Origin: Butyricimonas paravirosa
Lineage (GTDB): Bacteria; Bacteroidota; Bacteroidia; Bacteroidales; Marinifilaceae
NCBI RefSeq assembly: GCF_032878955.1
Contig: NZ_CP043839.1
Span: forward strand, 1,302,001 to 1,366,000
Length of the DNA stretch: 64,000 bases
Reading direction: 5' to 3'
The notes below the pieces were generated by a model, which worked only from the letters and a program-made list of their open reading frames with translations, was not told the origin of the DNA and did not search any database. The position numbers were made by a program, and so were the translations under genes. Shown piece by piece: positions 45,583 to 55,565 of the stretch. The stretch's first letter is position 1. Each line of letters begins with the position of its first letter.

Positions 45583-46671
45583 TTAAAAGGACAATTGTTT
45601 AATAAAAGAAATCATACCCTCCCCCCGTAATTTATTCGTTACAATCTTCCCTTCAGGATCGATCAAAAAAATCACAGGAATTCCACTCACATTATATTCT
45701 CCAGCAACGCCTCCATCAAAAGCTTTCAGATCAGACAATACAGGCCAAGGCAAACTCTCCTTTTTCACATCTTCCTCCCACAATTTCCGTTCTTTATCCA
45801 AATTTATCGTGAACATATGAAATTTCTTCCCTTTAGTCAGATCATATACTTGTTTCAAATAAGGAATCTCCAACTTACACCACCCACACCAAGAGGCACT
45901 AAATTCCAATAAAACATAGTTACCCTTGAAATCAGACAAACGATACTCTTTTCCATCAATATCTTGCAATACAAAATCATACGCATCGTTACCAGACTGA
46001 ACCTTCTTTGCTTGTTCCAAAGCTTTCTCGCAATATTGAGTATAAACACTCTTTCTTGCATCCGGAGTAAGTCCATTTATAAAACGTTCCATATTTTGAA
46101 TATCTTCACTCTTAATCCACTCACTCGCAAAATAAGGCAAAACCAAACTGTTTGAATAATTAATCCGCTCAACTAAAAAACGCAACAAACGTCCGGACCA
46201 AACACTCGTTGAATCCTCCAACCTTTTATACAATTCCGTATCCGTTTTAAATGCCTCATTTTTTTGTTTCTCGAATTGCCCACAACGTATCAACAACTCT
46301 CTAGAGTCCCGACTAATCGCTATAAACTCTTCATGTGACTTACTCCCGGTCACTTTCATATCTCTGTAATGACCGTTTTCCACATTTAACTTGATTTCCG
46401 AGTTTTCCAGAAACAACTCATATCTTCCTAAAAAATCTTGAGGAATGAAATAAATCAATCTTGGAGATTCCACCTTTCCCCGATACTCAAATGTACCATC
46501 TTTCACCTCAATCGTATCATTCATCCACGCATCATTACCCGGAATAATCTCCCGAACAAATAATTTTGTCCCCGAATATCCCGTTATAACCCCTCGTACA
46601 ACAAACCCCTCATCCTTTTTCTGACACGCATAAAACAATATCAAGATAAATAAATAATAGCTATATTTCAT
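45583..46671 (-). CDS. TlpA-like thioredoxin-domain lipoprotein with DUF4369 domain (locus C)
   Basis: About 362 residues from the ATG at 46671; the frame upstream starts only with a TTG. The lipoprotein signal ends at FYAC (Cys16). The N-terminal DUF4369 beta domain is about 22-115 (GVITGYSGTKLFVREIIPG). A helical linker is followed by the thioredoxin domain (about 230-362) with active site C262-G-W-C265 and cis-proline in SGIPVIFLIDPEGKIV. The CGWC site is unusual for TlpA proteins, which mostly have CxPC. It is last in locus C, 13 nt after another thioredoxin gene. Confidence 0.87.
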   Translation of the reverse strand: MKYSYYLFILILFYACQKKDEGFVVRGVITGYSGTKLFVREIIPGNDAWMNDTIEVKDGTFEYRGKVESPRLIYFIPQDFLGRYELFLENSEIKLNVENGHYRDMKVTGSKSHEEFIAISRDSRELLIRCGQFEKQKNEAFKTDTELYKRLEDSTSVWSGRLLRFLVERINYSNSLVLPYFASEWIKSEDIQNMERFINGLTPDARKSVYTQYCEKALEQAKKVQSGNDAYDFVLQDIDGKEYRLSDFKGNYVLLEFSASWCGWCKLEIPYLKQVYDLTKGKKFHMFTINLDKERKLWEEDVKKESLPWPVLSDLKAFDGGVAGEYNVSGIPVIFLIDPEGKIVTNKLRGEGMISFIKQLSF

Positions 46672-46684
46672 CTTCAATAACAGC

Positions 46685-47182
46685 TTAATCAATACCTTCT
46701 AATTTCATCAATGTCTCCAAAGTAACCTTTTGAGAAGGACGTGTCATCTCTAGATTAACAATTTTTCCTTCCTTATCCAACAGAATAAACCGAGGAATAC
46801 CTTTAATCCCATAAGCTTTCATAAAAGTTTGATCTCCTCCCGTGTTCACGTGAATTCCTTCTAATTCTTCATCCTTCACCATCTGTTTCCATTTCTCCAC
46901 GTCTTTATCGCAAGATATACTTAAAAAACAAATATTCTTTCCTTCCAGTTTTTTTTCCAACTCTTTTAAATAAGGCAATTCTCCCCGACAAGGAGTACAC
47001 CAAGTAGCCCAAACATCAATATAAACATATTTTCCTCTCAAATCCTTTAAACTTACCGTCTTTCCGTTCACATCCTTATATTTGAAATCAGGAGATGTCA
47101 TTCCGGCTTTTAAAACCTCTTCTTTTTGAGCAAAAACTGTCATAAACATACAGCAACACAAAAACAATCCTATTACTTTCAT
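46685..47182 (-). CDS. TlpA-like periplasmic thioredoxin (locus C)
   Basis: 165 residues from the ATG at 47182 (MKVIGLFLCCCMFMTVFAQ is a clear signal peptide); codons further upstream are rejected. A single AhpC/TSA-thioredoxin domain carries the active site C62-T-P-C65 in VWATWCTPC, and cis-proline in KGIPRFILLDKEG. It should be a soluble periplasmic thiol-disulfide oxidoreductase. It lies between the PKD-like gene (with a strong hairpin in the 67-nt gap) and a second, larger thioredoxin lipoprotein. Confidence 0.87.
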   Translation of the reverse strand: MKVIGLFLCCCMFMTVFAQKEEVLKAGMTSPDFKYKDVNGKTVSLKDLRGKYVYIDVWATWCTPCRGELPYLKELEKKLEGKNICFLSISCDKDVEKWKQMVKDEELEGIHVNTGGDQTFMKAYGIKGIPRFILLDKEGKIVNLEMTRPSQKVTLETLMKLEGID

Positions 47183-47201
47183 CACATTTTTCGATTTTGA
47201 A

Positions 47202-47238
47202 AACAATACCTTGGGAGCATGAACTCCCAAGGATTGTT
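47202..47238 (-). terminator. Terminator or attenuator between PKD-like and thioredoxin genes (locus C)
   Basis: On the minus strand, AACAATCCTTGGGAG pairs with CTCCCAAGGTATTGTT (one bulged base), a 15-bp stem with a 6-nt loop, followed by TTTTC. It begins 11 nt after the PKD-like stop. It should reduce or end transcription before the two thioredoxin genes. Confidence 0.75.
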
Positions 47239-47249
47239 CATATTATTAA

Positions 47250-48680
47250 TTAATATTTCTCAAGAATATCTACCGGAGCCCCTCCAACTTCCGAGTAAGT
47301 CGTTAGAATTTCTCCCGTAACAGCATCCAACACGTAAACATCCCCTTTAAATTCACCCTCTCGTCCGGAATCCACTCCCACATATAAAGATTTACGATTA
47401 TTCGATAATTTCAACATCGTAATCTTACCTGTAGTCGGTAACTTATTACTCAAGACTGTCGGTACTGACGTCATACTTCTCACATTCGATTGATAAATAA
47501 CCATCCCACTATTAAAAAGCACCCGAGCTGTAGCATCACAAACGACAACTTTACTTTCCGGAGTAAACTTATGATTATCTAGGGTCACCACTTGCTCTTC
47601 TGTCACCTTCGCAAAATCCTTCGCATGAGAGGCAACCACCTTTGCAACATTCGACTTTGGATCATAAAAAATAGAAATACACTTCCCATAATCCCATTGT
47701 CCCAATGCAAATAACGGTAAACCAATTATCGGCTCTCGAGCTGTTACAGAATTCATTTGGTCACGATCCGTGGATGCACTTGATTTATTTGCAAAATGCA
47801 AGAAACGACCGACTTTATTGTCATATCCCAAGAAATATCCCGTCTGCCCATAAAACAAAGTATATATTAAACAAATATCGGAAAGTTCGTAATCAATCAG
47901 CTCTTCAGAAATCGTTTCAAGAACAGGAACAGGGGAAGGTGAACTAAAAAAATCATTTCTACTTTTATAAACGTACACCTGCCCTTTTTTACTAATCATA
48001 CAGCCAAAATCTTCATCGTCCACATGATCCGTGAATTTACAGAATTTTATTTCCAAAGCAGATTCTGGTACAAGCATTGTCTCACCATCATACTTTTTCT
48101 TTTCTTCCATTCGTTGTTTATCCAATCTATAAATTGCTTTTGATGTTGTCACAGTAACATCTGCATCCATCGAATAAGGTTGTTCCAAACTCAAAGGCTT
48201 ACCCGCAAACAAATCCCCCCAATGCAAGAACTCACTATCCTCGCCCTCCGGACGGAAAGAGAGCATACTTTCTCCATCCTGTTCCGAGAGTACAAGCAAT
48301 CCTCTGTTATATGCAGTCACAACTTTCAACTCGAACTCTTGAAAATAACGAACATTTCCATTCGTATTTGTTACAACATACCTACATTTATAAGCATCGT
48401 CAGCAATATTTACATCTACACTGTAATCCAGATTTCGTTCGGTCGAAACGGCACGCCCATCTATCTCCCAACGATAAGCCAAAGAATCATTTTCATGTAA
48501 TGAAAATTTCAATTCTGGAGCAATTCGCAAATCTTGCCATTTCATCCGTTCGTAACTTTCCTGAATACCAGATATACTAATCTCATTAATCGCCTTATAA
48601 TCATAATCTCCTTTGTCCTCGTAACAGGAAACGCACCCAAAAGTTATAATTATATATACAACAGCTAATATTTTTTTCAT
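47250..48680 (-). CDS. PKD-like family surface lipoprotein (locus C)
   Basis: About 476 residues from the ATG at 48680. The lipoprotein signal ends at CVSC (Cys17), followed by YEDKGDYDYKAINEI, matching the locus B protein. A PKD-type domain (about 25-120) precedes a larger region opening YNRGLLVLSEQDGESMLSF, again like locus B. It is probably a surface ligand-binding partner of the SusC/D pair. The downstream hairpin suggests it is the end of the main transcript. Confidence 0.82.
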   Translation of the reverse strand: MKKILAVVYIIITFGCVSCYEDKGDYDYKAINEISISGIQESYERMKWQDLRIAPELKFSLHENDSLAYRWEIDGRAVSTERNLDYSVDVNIADDAYKCRYVVTNTNGNVRYFQEFELKVVTAYNRGLLVLSEQDGESMLSFRPEGEDSEFLHWGDLFAGKPLSLEQPYSMDADVTVTTSKAIYRLDKQRMEEKKKYDGETMLVPESALEIKFCKFTDHVDDEDFGCMISKKGQVYVYKSRNDFFSSPSPVPVLETISEELIDYELSDICLIYTLFYGQTGYFLGYDNKVGRFLHFANKSSASTDRDQMNSVTAREPIIGLPLFALGQWDYGKCISIFYDPKSNVAKVVASHAKDFAKVTEEQVVTLDNHKFTPESKVVVCDATARVLFNSGMVIYQSNVRSMTSVPTVLSNKLPTTGKITMLKLSNNRKSLYVGVDSGREGEFKGDVYVLDAVTGEILTTYSEVGGAPVDILEKY

Positions 48681-48708
48681 ACGTTCTTCAATTAATTTAA
48701 CTAGATGC

Positions 48709-49419
48709 TTATAAATCACAAGTTACCCGCTCATTGGTTATCGGATCAATAATTACATTATTATTAAAATAATCCTTGATCTGCAAACAATAATATTGTC
48801 GATAGGATTGGGAAGAACTTTTATCCATACTTCCTGTTAATTCAATCCATTTCTCATATTTCATATAATGATAAGCTCCCAACCATCCGCTTACAGTATA
48901 CCACCATTCAGGTTCTTGCAAAAAATCTGTTACCACCAATTTAATCCGGGAATATTCCACGAAACCAAGCTTAAAATCTTCTGTTTCCTGCAACGCAAAC
49001 ATGATCTTCTTACTCAAAACCGTCTTCAAATGTTCCCGATTTACAATAACGGGAAAAGAGTCAATCCCCACGTTCTTCCGAAAAACATATTCCGGTTTCA
49101 ATGTTTCAAAATCAATACCCTCTACAGCCGTAGAACTATCTTTCACGACAGTCACCACGTAACGCTTATCTATTTCCGTACGTTCACCAACTCGTTTCAC
49201 TTTCATCCAACACGTATCCTGTAACACGGAGGCCGGCTCCCCGACCATAGAAAAAACAACACTATCCAACTCATGCCCCTCTACACCCAACCCATACATA
49301 TACTTCGGAAATACAAAATAGATTCGATCATCACCCTTGAATTCAAAAGTGGGATCTTTTTCGCATGCTTGACTCATACAAGCCAATATAATCACTACAA
49401 AAAATATTATTCTACTCAT
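48709..49419 (-). CDS. DUF4843 lipoprotein (locus C)
   Basis: About 236 residues from the ATG at 49419 (MSRIIFFVVIILACMSQAC, lipobox SQAC, Cys19). The family signature is EPEWWYTVSGWLGAYHYMKYEKW, aligned with the QPDWW...YLGTYSDDKY of locus B. It lies 17 nt after susD. The role is unknown; it is probably an outer-membrane lipoprotein of the uptake complex. Confidence 0.82.
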   Translation of the reverse strand: MSRIIFFVVIILACMSQACEKDPTFEFKGDDRIYFVFPKYMYGLGVEGHELDSVVFSMVGEPASVLQDTCWMKVKRVGERTEIDKRYVVTVVKDSSTAVEGIDFETLKPEYVFRKNVGIDSFPVIVNREHLKTVLSKKIMFALQETEDFKLGFVEYSRIKLVVTDFLQEPEWWYTVSGWLGAYHYMKYEKWIELTGSMDKSSSQSYRQYYCLQIKDYFNNNVIIDPITNERVTCDL

Positions 49420-49436
49420 AACTTCACGCTTTACAA

Positions 49437-50933
49437 TTATTTCCAAATTTCAGACACTCGTTCTCCATACTCGATCTCGGCTTCCGGTAAAGGAAATACC
49501 AATCCTTTATCATCTTTGCGAATATTCAGATTCAAATTCAACAAAAAAGATTCCTTCACCAACCGTTTGAAAATAAAGAACAACTGTCCGTCTCCCATAA
49601 ACTCTTTCCGATACTCCTTAACGATCGTTTCCATCACCTTATCCCGGCTGGAAATCTCTGTCAGAGGACACGCAATCCCCCGAGATACCATAATTTCTTC
49701 CATCAATTCGTAAGCTTCTCCCGGCTTAGCCTCTGCAGCAATATAATACATTTCAGCCAAACCTAACATCCGAATTTTTTGTTTGGAATTCTCGTAATCG
49801 GCATGATGTTTCTTCAATAAAATATGCTGGCTATTCCCCTCGTCTTGCTCTGTAAGCATATACCGGAAATCATTTACCTCTGTCCCGAAAATAGAGGCAA
49901 TATCCCGAACCCGGAAACGTTTTGTAAAAGTAGATGCGGGATAACAACAAGAAGTATAAAATGCATCCACCTTCGTAGAGAAAAGAGCAAAAACAAATTC
50001 ATCAGAAAAAAGAGCATCACGTTGTTTCACTTCATTGGAAGGCTTGATAAAATCATCTCTCTGAATCAAACGAAATTTACCGGAAGAAATAACCTCTTTA
50101 GCATATTGATAAGCTTTTTCAACATCATCACCTTGGGCCCGATCTATATAAACTCTTGCCAACGTTGCCAACACCCCGTAATAATTCATCCGATACTTGC
50201 GGTTTTCCAAGAAAGTGGAAATATAATATTGATCATTATTTTCCGTCACGTCTTCCGATGTTCCATTTTCCTTCTGGTTCTCAAGAAATTCGGGAGGATT
50301 GGTACGAATCACATCATTTTTAAGTGCTTCTTTAGCCGCCTCCAGATCAATAATAATATCTTCAAAAACTTGAGCAACAGTCAACTGAGGCTCTATATCA
50401 TTAGAATACAACCTTTTGTAAGGAATTGCCAAATAATCCGGCTTGTCCTTAATATCAGGAGCAAAAATACGCAACAACTCGTAATGCAAAAAAGCTCTAA
50501 GTCCCAAACATTCTCCACGCAAATAGTAATAACTGTCAAATTGTTCAGGAGTCACATCTTCTAAATGCTTTAATATATTATTTGTCAACACAATACAATA
50601 ATACAACCGTTCCCACACGTAATCCATAATCCCCGTACATAATGGATTCTGGTACTCAAAAGTCTTGAAATACTCATAATCACTTCCGGGAGCAACATCA
50701 AAAGTCTGGGCCACAAGATCCATTGTCAATGGTAAAGATCCACCATACAACTCATTCTTCCCCATATTAACATATACCCCATACAGGGCATCCATATACC
50801 CTTGTTCAGTAGCGAACATCTGATCCTCGTTCAACTCCGACTCTGGCCGAACGTCCAGCCAATTATCACACCCCCAGAATAGCACGACACCTAAAACTAT
50901 TCCCAAGGCCTTTAAATGTATCTTTAATTTCAT
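49437..50933 (-). CDS. SusD/RagB-family surface lipoprotein (locus C)
   Basis: 498 residues. The lipobox is FWGC (about Cys22), followed by DNWLDVRPESELNEDQM, typical of SusD. The TPR-like core contains RGECLGLRAFLHYELLRIFAPD and YYGVLATLARVYIDRAQGDD; the C-terminal motif is EYRKEFMGDGQLFFIFKRL. It should cap the locus C SusC barrel and bind the ligand. It is 21 nt after susC. Confidence 0.92.
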   Translation of the reverse strand: MKLKIHLKALGIVLGVVLFWGCDNWLDVRPESELNEDQMFATEQGYMDALYGVYVNMGKNELYGGSLPLTMDLVAQTFDVAPGSDYEYFKTFEYQNPLCTGIMDYVWERLYYCIVLTNNILKHLEDVTPEQFDSYYYLRGECLGLRAFLHYELLRIFAPDIKDKPDYLAIPYKRLYSNDIEPQLTVAQVFEDIIIDLEAAKEALKNDVIRTNPPEFLENQKENGTSEDVTENNDQYYISTFLENRKYRMNYYGVLATLARVYIDRAQGDDVEKAYQYAKEVISSGKFRLIQRDDFIKPSNEVKQRDALFSDEFVFALFSTKVDAFYTSCCYPASTFTKRFRVRDIASIFGTEVNDFRYMLTEQDEGNSQHILLKKHHADYENSKQKIRMLGLAEMYYIAAEAKPGEAYELMEEIMVSRGIACPLTEISSRDKVMETIVKEYRKEFMGDGQLFFIFKRLVKESFLLNLNLNIRKDDKGLVFPLPEAEIEYGERVSEIWK

Positions 50934-50954
50934 ATCCTTGAATTTTTATTATTA

Positions 50955-53900
50955 CTACAATTGGGCTGACAATGAAAAAGTAAACTGACGAGAGAAAGGA
51001 TAACTCAATCCCCGTTCTTCCTTCACGGTAGAAAAACGTCCGATGTCACTCATATTGAACGAAAAACGCAAACCGTTAAGACCTATTTTTTTACAAATAT
51101 TCTTTTTCAAATCATATCCGAGTGAAACACTGCCTATGCTTAAATGATTATAATCCTGTACAAAACGAGTTGTTAAATTGGAAACATCCTCTTTCAAGGC
51201 TATATTCTTAAAGAACGTCTTATCACCCGGCTGTTTCCAACGATCTTTCAATACCCTGCGATCCGCATTATTATTCGGGTCCACCCCTTCCACTCTCTCT
51301 GCCAAAGTCGAGTTATATGTTTTTGCCCCGTATTCAAAACTCAAAGAAAAATTCAAACTGATACCCTTAAAACTCAAGAATGAATTGACACTTCCCCGGA
51401 AATCCGGCATAGTACTTCCGCAAACCACTTTATCCCGGTAATCCCAAACTGTCGTGTAGGTTCCATCCTTTTTCAAAAAGACCTCTTTCCCCGTTTCCGG
51501 ATCAATTCCCAATGAAGGTACAGCCTTTAACGCCTCTGTTGATTCACCCTCCTCGTACAAAGGAACGGGCTTTTTCGTTTCCTCCTGATTATTCTCCTCG
51601 TTCTTCTTGCCGAGAGCATTACTAATTTTCGTGATCTTATTTTTACTATTGCTCGTACCAAAACTCAATGACCAGTATAAATCCCGTTTCGCATTCCGAA
51701 GAATCTGGGTCCGTAAACTCAACTCCCAACCTTGATTCTTCATCTCTCCGATATTCTCCGTGTAAGTTGCGAACCCCAAAGAAGGCGGAATACTCATATC
51801 CAGCAACAAATCTTTCGTTTTTTCCCGGAACAGTTCTGCTGACATCGAAAAACGTCCTTCACAAAAATCAAGATCCGCCCCTACATTAAAGCTAAATTTT
51901 CGCTGCCATTTCAAATTATCATTCCCGAGAGCTTTTATATCCGCCCCCACACCATGCATATAAATATTATCCTTATCATATATATACATCGTTTGTGACT
52001 GGTAAGGACTAAACTCCACGTTCCCCGTATACCCCACAGAACTTCGTATCTTTGCCTGTGTTAGCCAACCTTGTTCTCCCCAGAAATGCTCATTATGAAT
52101 ATTCCAAGCAAAACCTGCAGACCAAAAAGGAGCAAAACGATCTTTTTTACCAAACTTCGAAGAACCGTCCGTACGATAAGACAAATCAAACATATACCGA
52201 TTATCGTAAGCATAACTTGCGTTGGCAAAAAAACCGACTAAACGATCTTCTTCCACTTTCCCGGAAGGTTTCGTGTTTACCTCGTATTGTGATGCGAAAT
52301 CCAGATTTGTCAGATTATCATTTAAAAAACCCTGTGCTGAAAAATAAGTTGAACGATTTTTATTACTCTGCATATTCAAACCGCCGACAAGGGTAACCAT
52401 ATGCCTATCCCATTGATGATAGAAATTCAAGACAAGATTACCATCCATCGAATTTGTCCTTCCCGATGTCGATGAATAAAATCCTTTTTCGTTATTTTCC
52501 TTCTGTAAATACCGGCTATCTTTCGGTGAAATAAACCTATCCGCATCATTATTTCCAAAAGAATACGAAAAACGTCCTGTCAAACGCACCCCTTCAACAA
52601 TATACCACTCAATATCAAAATTATTCGTGTAAGACGTACTTTCCGTCTTATCGTAACTATTCAAGTGAGCATCAACCAACGGATTAGGATTCCCATTTGA
52701 CAAAAGATAAATCCATCTTCCTTTCTCGTCTTTTGCCCGCTCGTACGGGTTCAATTTCGTGTATGTACTGAACTCCCCGTACGGAGTCTTTTCTGATTTT
52801 ATCTGATTGACTGACAAAACATTTCCAATACGAAACTTACTGGCGATATTGTAAGTCCACGTGAAACTTATACCAAACCGATCACGAGTTGATCCTTTCA
52901 TCACCCCGGGATTGGCCCCGTAATTCAAATTCACCCCGTAACGAGATCTCTCATTACCACCACCCAAAGACAAGGAATGAGTATGCCGAAAAGAGGTCTG
53001 TAAAGGTTGAGACAACCAGTATGTATTCACGCCACGCTCAACCTCTTTATGCCTCTGCTCGTACAGCTTGTCCAACTTCATTTGATTAGCCACATTTCCT
53101 TCCGAATCTTTATACACCCCGGCTAATTCTTCAAACTGAAGTTTCTCGGAAGCGTTCAACAAATCGTAATCTGTTAAATCTGGTGCCTCGATCGTTGCAT
53201 TAAACGAATAACTCACGGATAATTTCCCTTGTTCCGGCATCTTGGTTTCAATCACGACAACGCCATTGGCTGCTCTCGAACCATATATAGCGGTAGCTGA
53301 CGCATCTTTCAGAATCGTAACCTGTTTGATTCGTTCGATATCAGTGTCAAATACTTGTTCTATAGATATCTCATAACCGTCCATGATAAAAAGAGGCTGA
53401 TTCGATTTACCTTCAAAACTCGATTTCCCACGAATCAAGATTTCCGGTACGGCATTCGGGTCTGCCCCGACCTCCTTGTTCTCCACGATCTGGAAAGAGG
53501 GTTCATAAGCAGACAACGCTTTAAACAAATTTGTCGGACTGATTCGTTTCAACTCTTCAGCCTTTACCACAACGGCAGACCCCGTGTAAGAACTCTTGGA
53601 CTTCGTAAAATATCCCGTTACAATCACCTCCTCCATACTCTGTACATCCTCTTCCAACTCAACATTCAAAGGTTTATTATTAGATACTTTTACCTCCTTC
53701 GTAATCATCCCGACAAAAGAAAACTGAAGAACTAAATTATTAATTTCAGGAACCGAGAAACTAAATTTCCCATCAACATCACTCACACACCCAACCTGAG
53801 TTCCTTTGATAACAATCGTCACCCCGGGCAAAGGAAGACCTGCTTTATCTTTAACAACACCCCTTACTACCACGGGTTCTTTTTTGGTACTATCAAGCAC

Positions 53901-54266
53901 AACCAAAACTTCATCCTTGATCACCACCACATCATTCATGATCGAGAATGTCAACCCGGTACCTTTCAACACATTCTTCAAAGCATCTTCAAGAACATCA
54001 TTTTTAATATTTACCACTTTTTTCTGCTCATTCCTTACTTTCTCCACGCTGTAGAAAAAGCGAAGGCCTGTTTGTCGCTTTAACTCCTTCAATACCTGCT
54101 CAAGAGTAACATCCTCCATCGACAGGGAAACTTTTTGCTGGGCATATCCCGTTGCAGACACCCCGAAATGCAAAACAAACATAAAAAACAAACATAGCTT
54201 CATCACTACCAAGCATTTTTTCAAATGAAAGGGCACAGCTCGCCCATAGAAACAATTTTTTTTCAT
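50955..54266 (-). CDS. SusC/RagA-family TonB-dependent transporter with STN domain (locus C)
   Basis: About 1103 residues from the ATG at 54266 (MKKNCFYGR); it has the same MKKN opening as the locus B protein, while upstream starts (ATG at 54284, GTG at 54302) add little. STN domain about 45-125 (VTLEQVLKELKRQTGLRFFYS, DVLEDALKNVLKGT), carboxypeptidase-regulatory-like domain GVTIVIKGTQVGCVSDVDG, TonB box MEEVIVTGYFTKSK, plug VTILKDASATAIYGSRAANG, and a barrel ending in S-A-Q-L. Signalling is expected through the FecR encoded just upstream. Confidence 0.92.
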   Translation of the reverse strand: MKKNCFYGRAVPFHLKKCLVVMKLCLFFMFVLHFGVSATGYAQQKVSLSMEDVTLEQVLKELKRQTGLRFFYSVEKVRNEQKKVVNIKNDVLEDALKNVLKGTGLTFSIMNDVVVIKDEVLVVLDSTKKEPVVVRGVVKDKAGLPLPGVTIVIKGTQVGCVSDVDGKFSFSVPEINNLVLQFSFVGMITKEVKVSNNKPLNVELEEDVQSMEEVIVTGYFTKSKSSYTGSAVVVKAEELKRISPTNLFKALSAYEPSFQIVENKEVGADPNAVPEILIRGKSSFEGKSNQPLFIMDGYEISIEQVFDTDIERIKQVTILKDASATAIYGSRAANGVVVIETKMPEQGKLSVSYSFNATIEAPDLTDYDLLNASEKLQFEELAGVYKDSEGNVANQMKLDKLYEQRHKEVERGVNTYWLSQPLQTSFRHTHSLSLGGGNERSRYGVNLNYGANPGVMKGSTRDRFGISFTWTYNIASKFRIGNVLSVNQIKSEKTPYGEFSTYTKLNPYERAKDEKGRWIYLLSNGNPNPLVDAHLNSYDKTESTSYTNNFDIEWYIVEGVRLTGRFSYSFGNNDADRFISPKDSRYLQKENNEKGFYSSTSGRTNSMDGNLVLNFYHQWDRHMVTLVGGLNMQSNKNRSTYFSAQGFLNDNLTNLDFASQYEVNTKPSGKVEEDRLVGFFANASYAYDNRYMFDLSYRTDGSSKFGKKDRFAPFWSAGFAWNIHNEHFWGEQGWLTQAKIRSSVGYTGNVEFSPYQSQTMYIYDKDNIYMHGVGADIKALGNDNLKWQRKFSFNVGADLDFCEGRFSMSAELFREKTKDLLLDMSIPPSLGFATYTENIGEMKNQGWELSLRTQILRNAKRDLYWSLSFGTSNSKNKITKISNALGKKNEENNQEETKKPVPLYEEGESTEALKAVPSLGIDPETGKEVFLKKDGTYTTVWDYRDKVVCGSTMPDFRGSVNSFLSFKGISLNFSLSFEYGAKTYNSTLAERVEGVDPNNNADRRVLKDRWKQPGDKTFFKNIALKEDVSNLTTRFVQDYNHLSIGSVSLGYDLKKNICKKIGLNGLRFSFNMSDIGRFSTVKEERGLSYPFSRQFTFSLSAQL

Positions 54267-54307
54267 ACCTTTGTAATGTTTCATTAATTTATTAATGTTC
54301 ACCTGAT

Positions 54308-54342
54308 AAATACGGGTCCAGTGCCAACAAACACCCGTATTT
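54308..54342 (-). terminator. Hairpin directly after fecR, before susC (locus C)
   Basis: AAATACGGGT (54308-54317) pairs with ACCCGTATTT (54333-54342) around a 15-nt loop. On the minus strand it begins within the fecR stop codon. The 3' arm ends in ATTTATC, a weak T-tract. It is in the same place as the hairpins of loci A and B. Confidence 0.65.
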
Positions 54343-55501
54343 ATTTTTTATCGATTATAATCGTTTTTCCTTCTGTCTTAAATTTTACATCCCCACCCGT
54401 TTCAATAAAACTCAAAAATATACTTATACTCTCGTAACGTTCCAAGTCACCCGTGAAATGAAACTTCTTCACGGCAGGATTCGCGTAAACTACATCTATA
54501 TCATACCATCGGCACAACGTCCGCATAATATCTTCCAAAGCAACATCTTCAAATACATATTTTCCCTCTCTCCACCCGGTATATTGCAACGGATCAACTT
54601 TTCTCACCTCCACCGGAGACGACTCTTTTTCCAATACTTGATAACCCGGGTTCAAAGTTACTTTCTCCCTCGTGTTCCCCGAAACATACATCACCTTCCC
54701 GGTCTCCAGCGTGGTCACCACTTCCCGTTCATCCTCGTAGTCCCGAACATTAAAACTCGTTCCCAACACCTCTACCGCCCCCATGGACGTGTGTACGATA
54801 AAAGGATGCTTTTCATCCCGCTTTACCTGAAAATACGCCTCTCCCTTCAGATAAACCTCTCGCATATCACCCGTGAAATTAACAGGAAACCTCAATTCCG
54901 TCGCCGCATTCAACCACACCTTTGTCCCGTCGGCCAATTCCAGCCTATACTCGCCCCCTCTTGGGATTGACACCTTGTTATACATCACTTTAGCCACCGT
55001 CTTTTCAGCATTTGCCGTGTAAACAAGTGCCCCGGAATCAGAATGTAACACAGTCCCATCGCTCTCCTCGATCTTACGATTAGCCTGTTCCAACACAATT
55101 TGTTGTCCATCCGCCAACGTAACCACAGCTCGACTTTGTCCCGGCTGGATCGCCTCAGCCATGATCTGCACGTTCCCACTCTTTGGCTCCGGCTCCCGCC
55201 CGAACCACCAACCGGCAACAACCAACACGACAACTGAGGCAGCAATCGATGTCCACCAGATCAAGCGACGATTTCTTCCTCCCAACTGTTTCAGCGCTCT
55301 GAATTCCCGATAAGCCTCCTTCCCGTCAAATACCTCCTGCTCCTGTAAGCGGGCGATGATCTTCTCTCGATCCAAACCTTTCAATTTATAAGTAACCAAC
55401 AAAGAATCCAGCTCCCGCTTTTCCTCCTCGTCAGCTAATCCAAGCATATCTTTATAGAATAAATCGGATATTCTCCCGTATATATTCAAATCGTTCATCA
55501 T
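54341..55501 (-). CDS. FecR-family anti-sigma factor of locus C
   Basis: 386 residues. Cytoplasmic part (about 1-78), membrane helix (TSIAASVVVLVVAGWWF, about 84-100), periplasmic FecR domain (SIPRGGEYRLELADGTKVWLNAATEL, VEVLGTSFNVRDYEDER) and a C-terminal DUF4974-type domain (GKYVFEDVALEDIMRTLCRWYDI). The start could be either of two adjacent ATGs (55501 or 55498). It follows its sigma factor by 64 nt and is separated from susC by a hairpin. Confidence 0.9.
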   Translation of the reverse strand: MMNDLNIYGRISDLFYKDMLGLADEEEKRELDSLLVTYKLKGLDREKIIARLQEQEVFDGKEAYREFRALKQLGGRNRRLIWWTSIAASVVVLVVAGWWFGREPEPKSGNVQIMAEAIQPGQSRAVVTLADGQQIVLEQANRKIEESDGTVLHSDSGALVYTANAEKTVAKVMYNKVSIPRGGEYRLELADGTKVWLNAATELRFPVNFTGDMREVYLKGEAYFQVKRDEKHPFIVHTSMGAVEVLGTSFNVRDYEDEREVVTTLETGKVMYVSGNTREKVTLNPGYQVLEKESSPVEVRKVDPLQYTGWREGKYVFEDVALEDIMRTLCRWYDIDVVYANPAVKKFHFTGDLERYESISIFLSFIETGGDVKFKTEGKTIIIDKK

Positions 55502-55565
55502 CTTTTGAAACTTATTTTATCTATAAATCCCAAAAAACAAAAACGGGTACCTCAAAAATACATTT

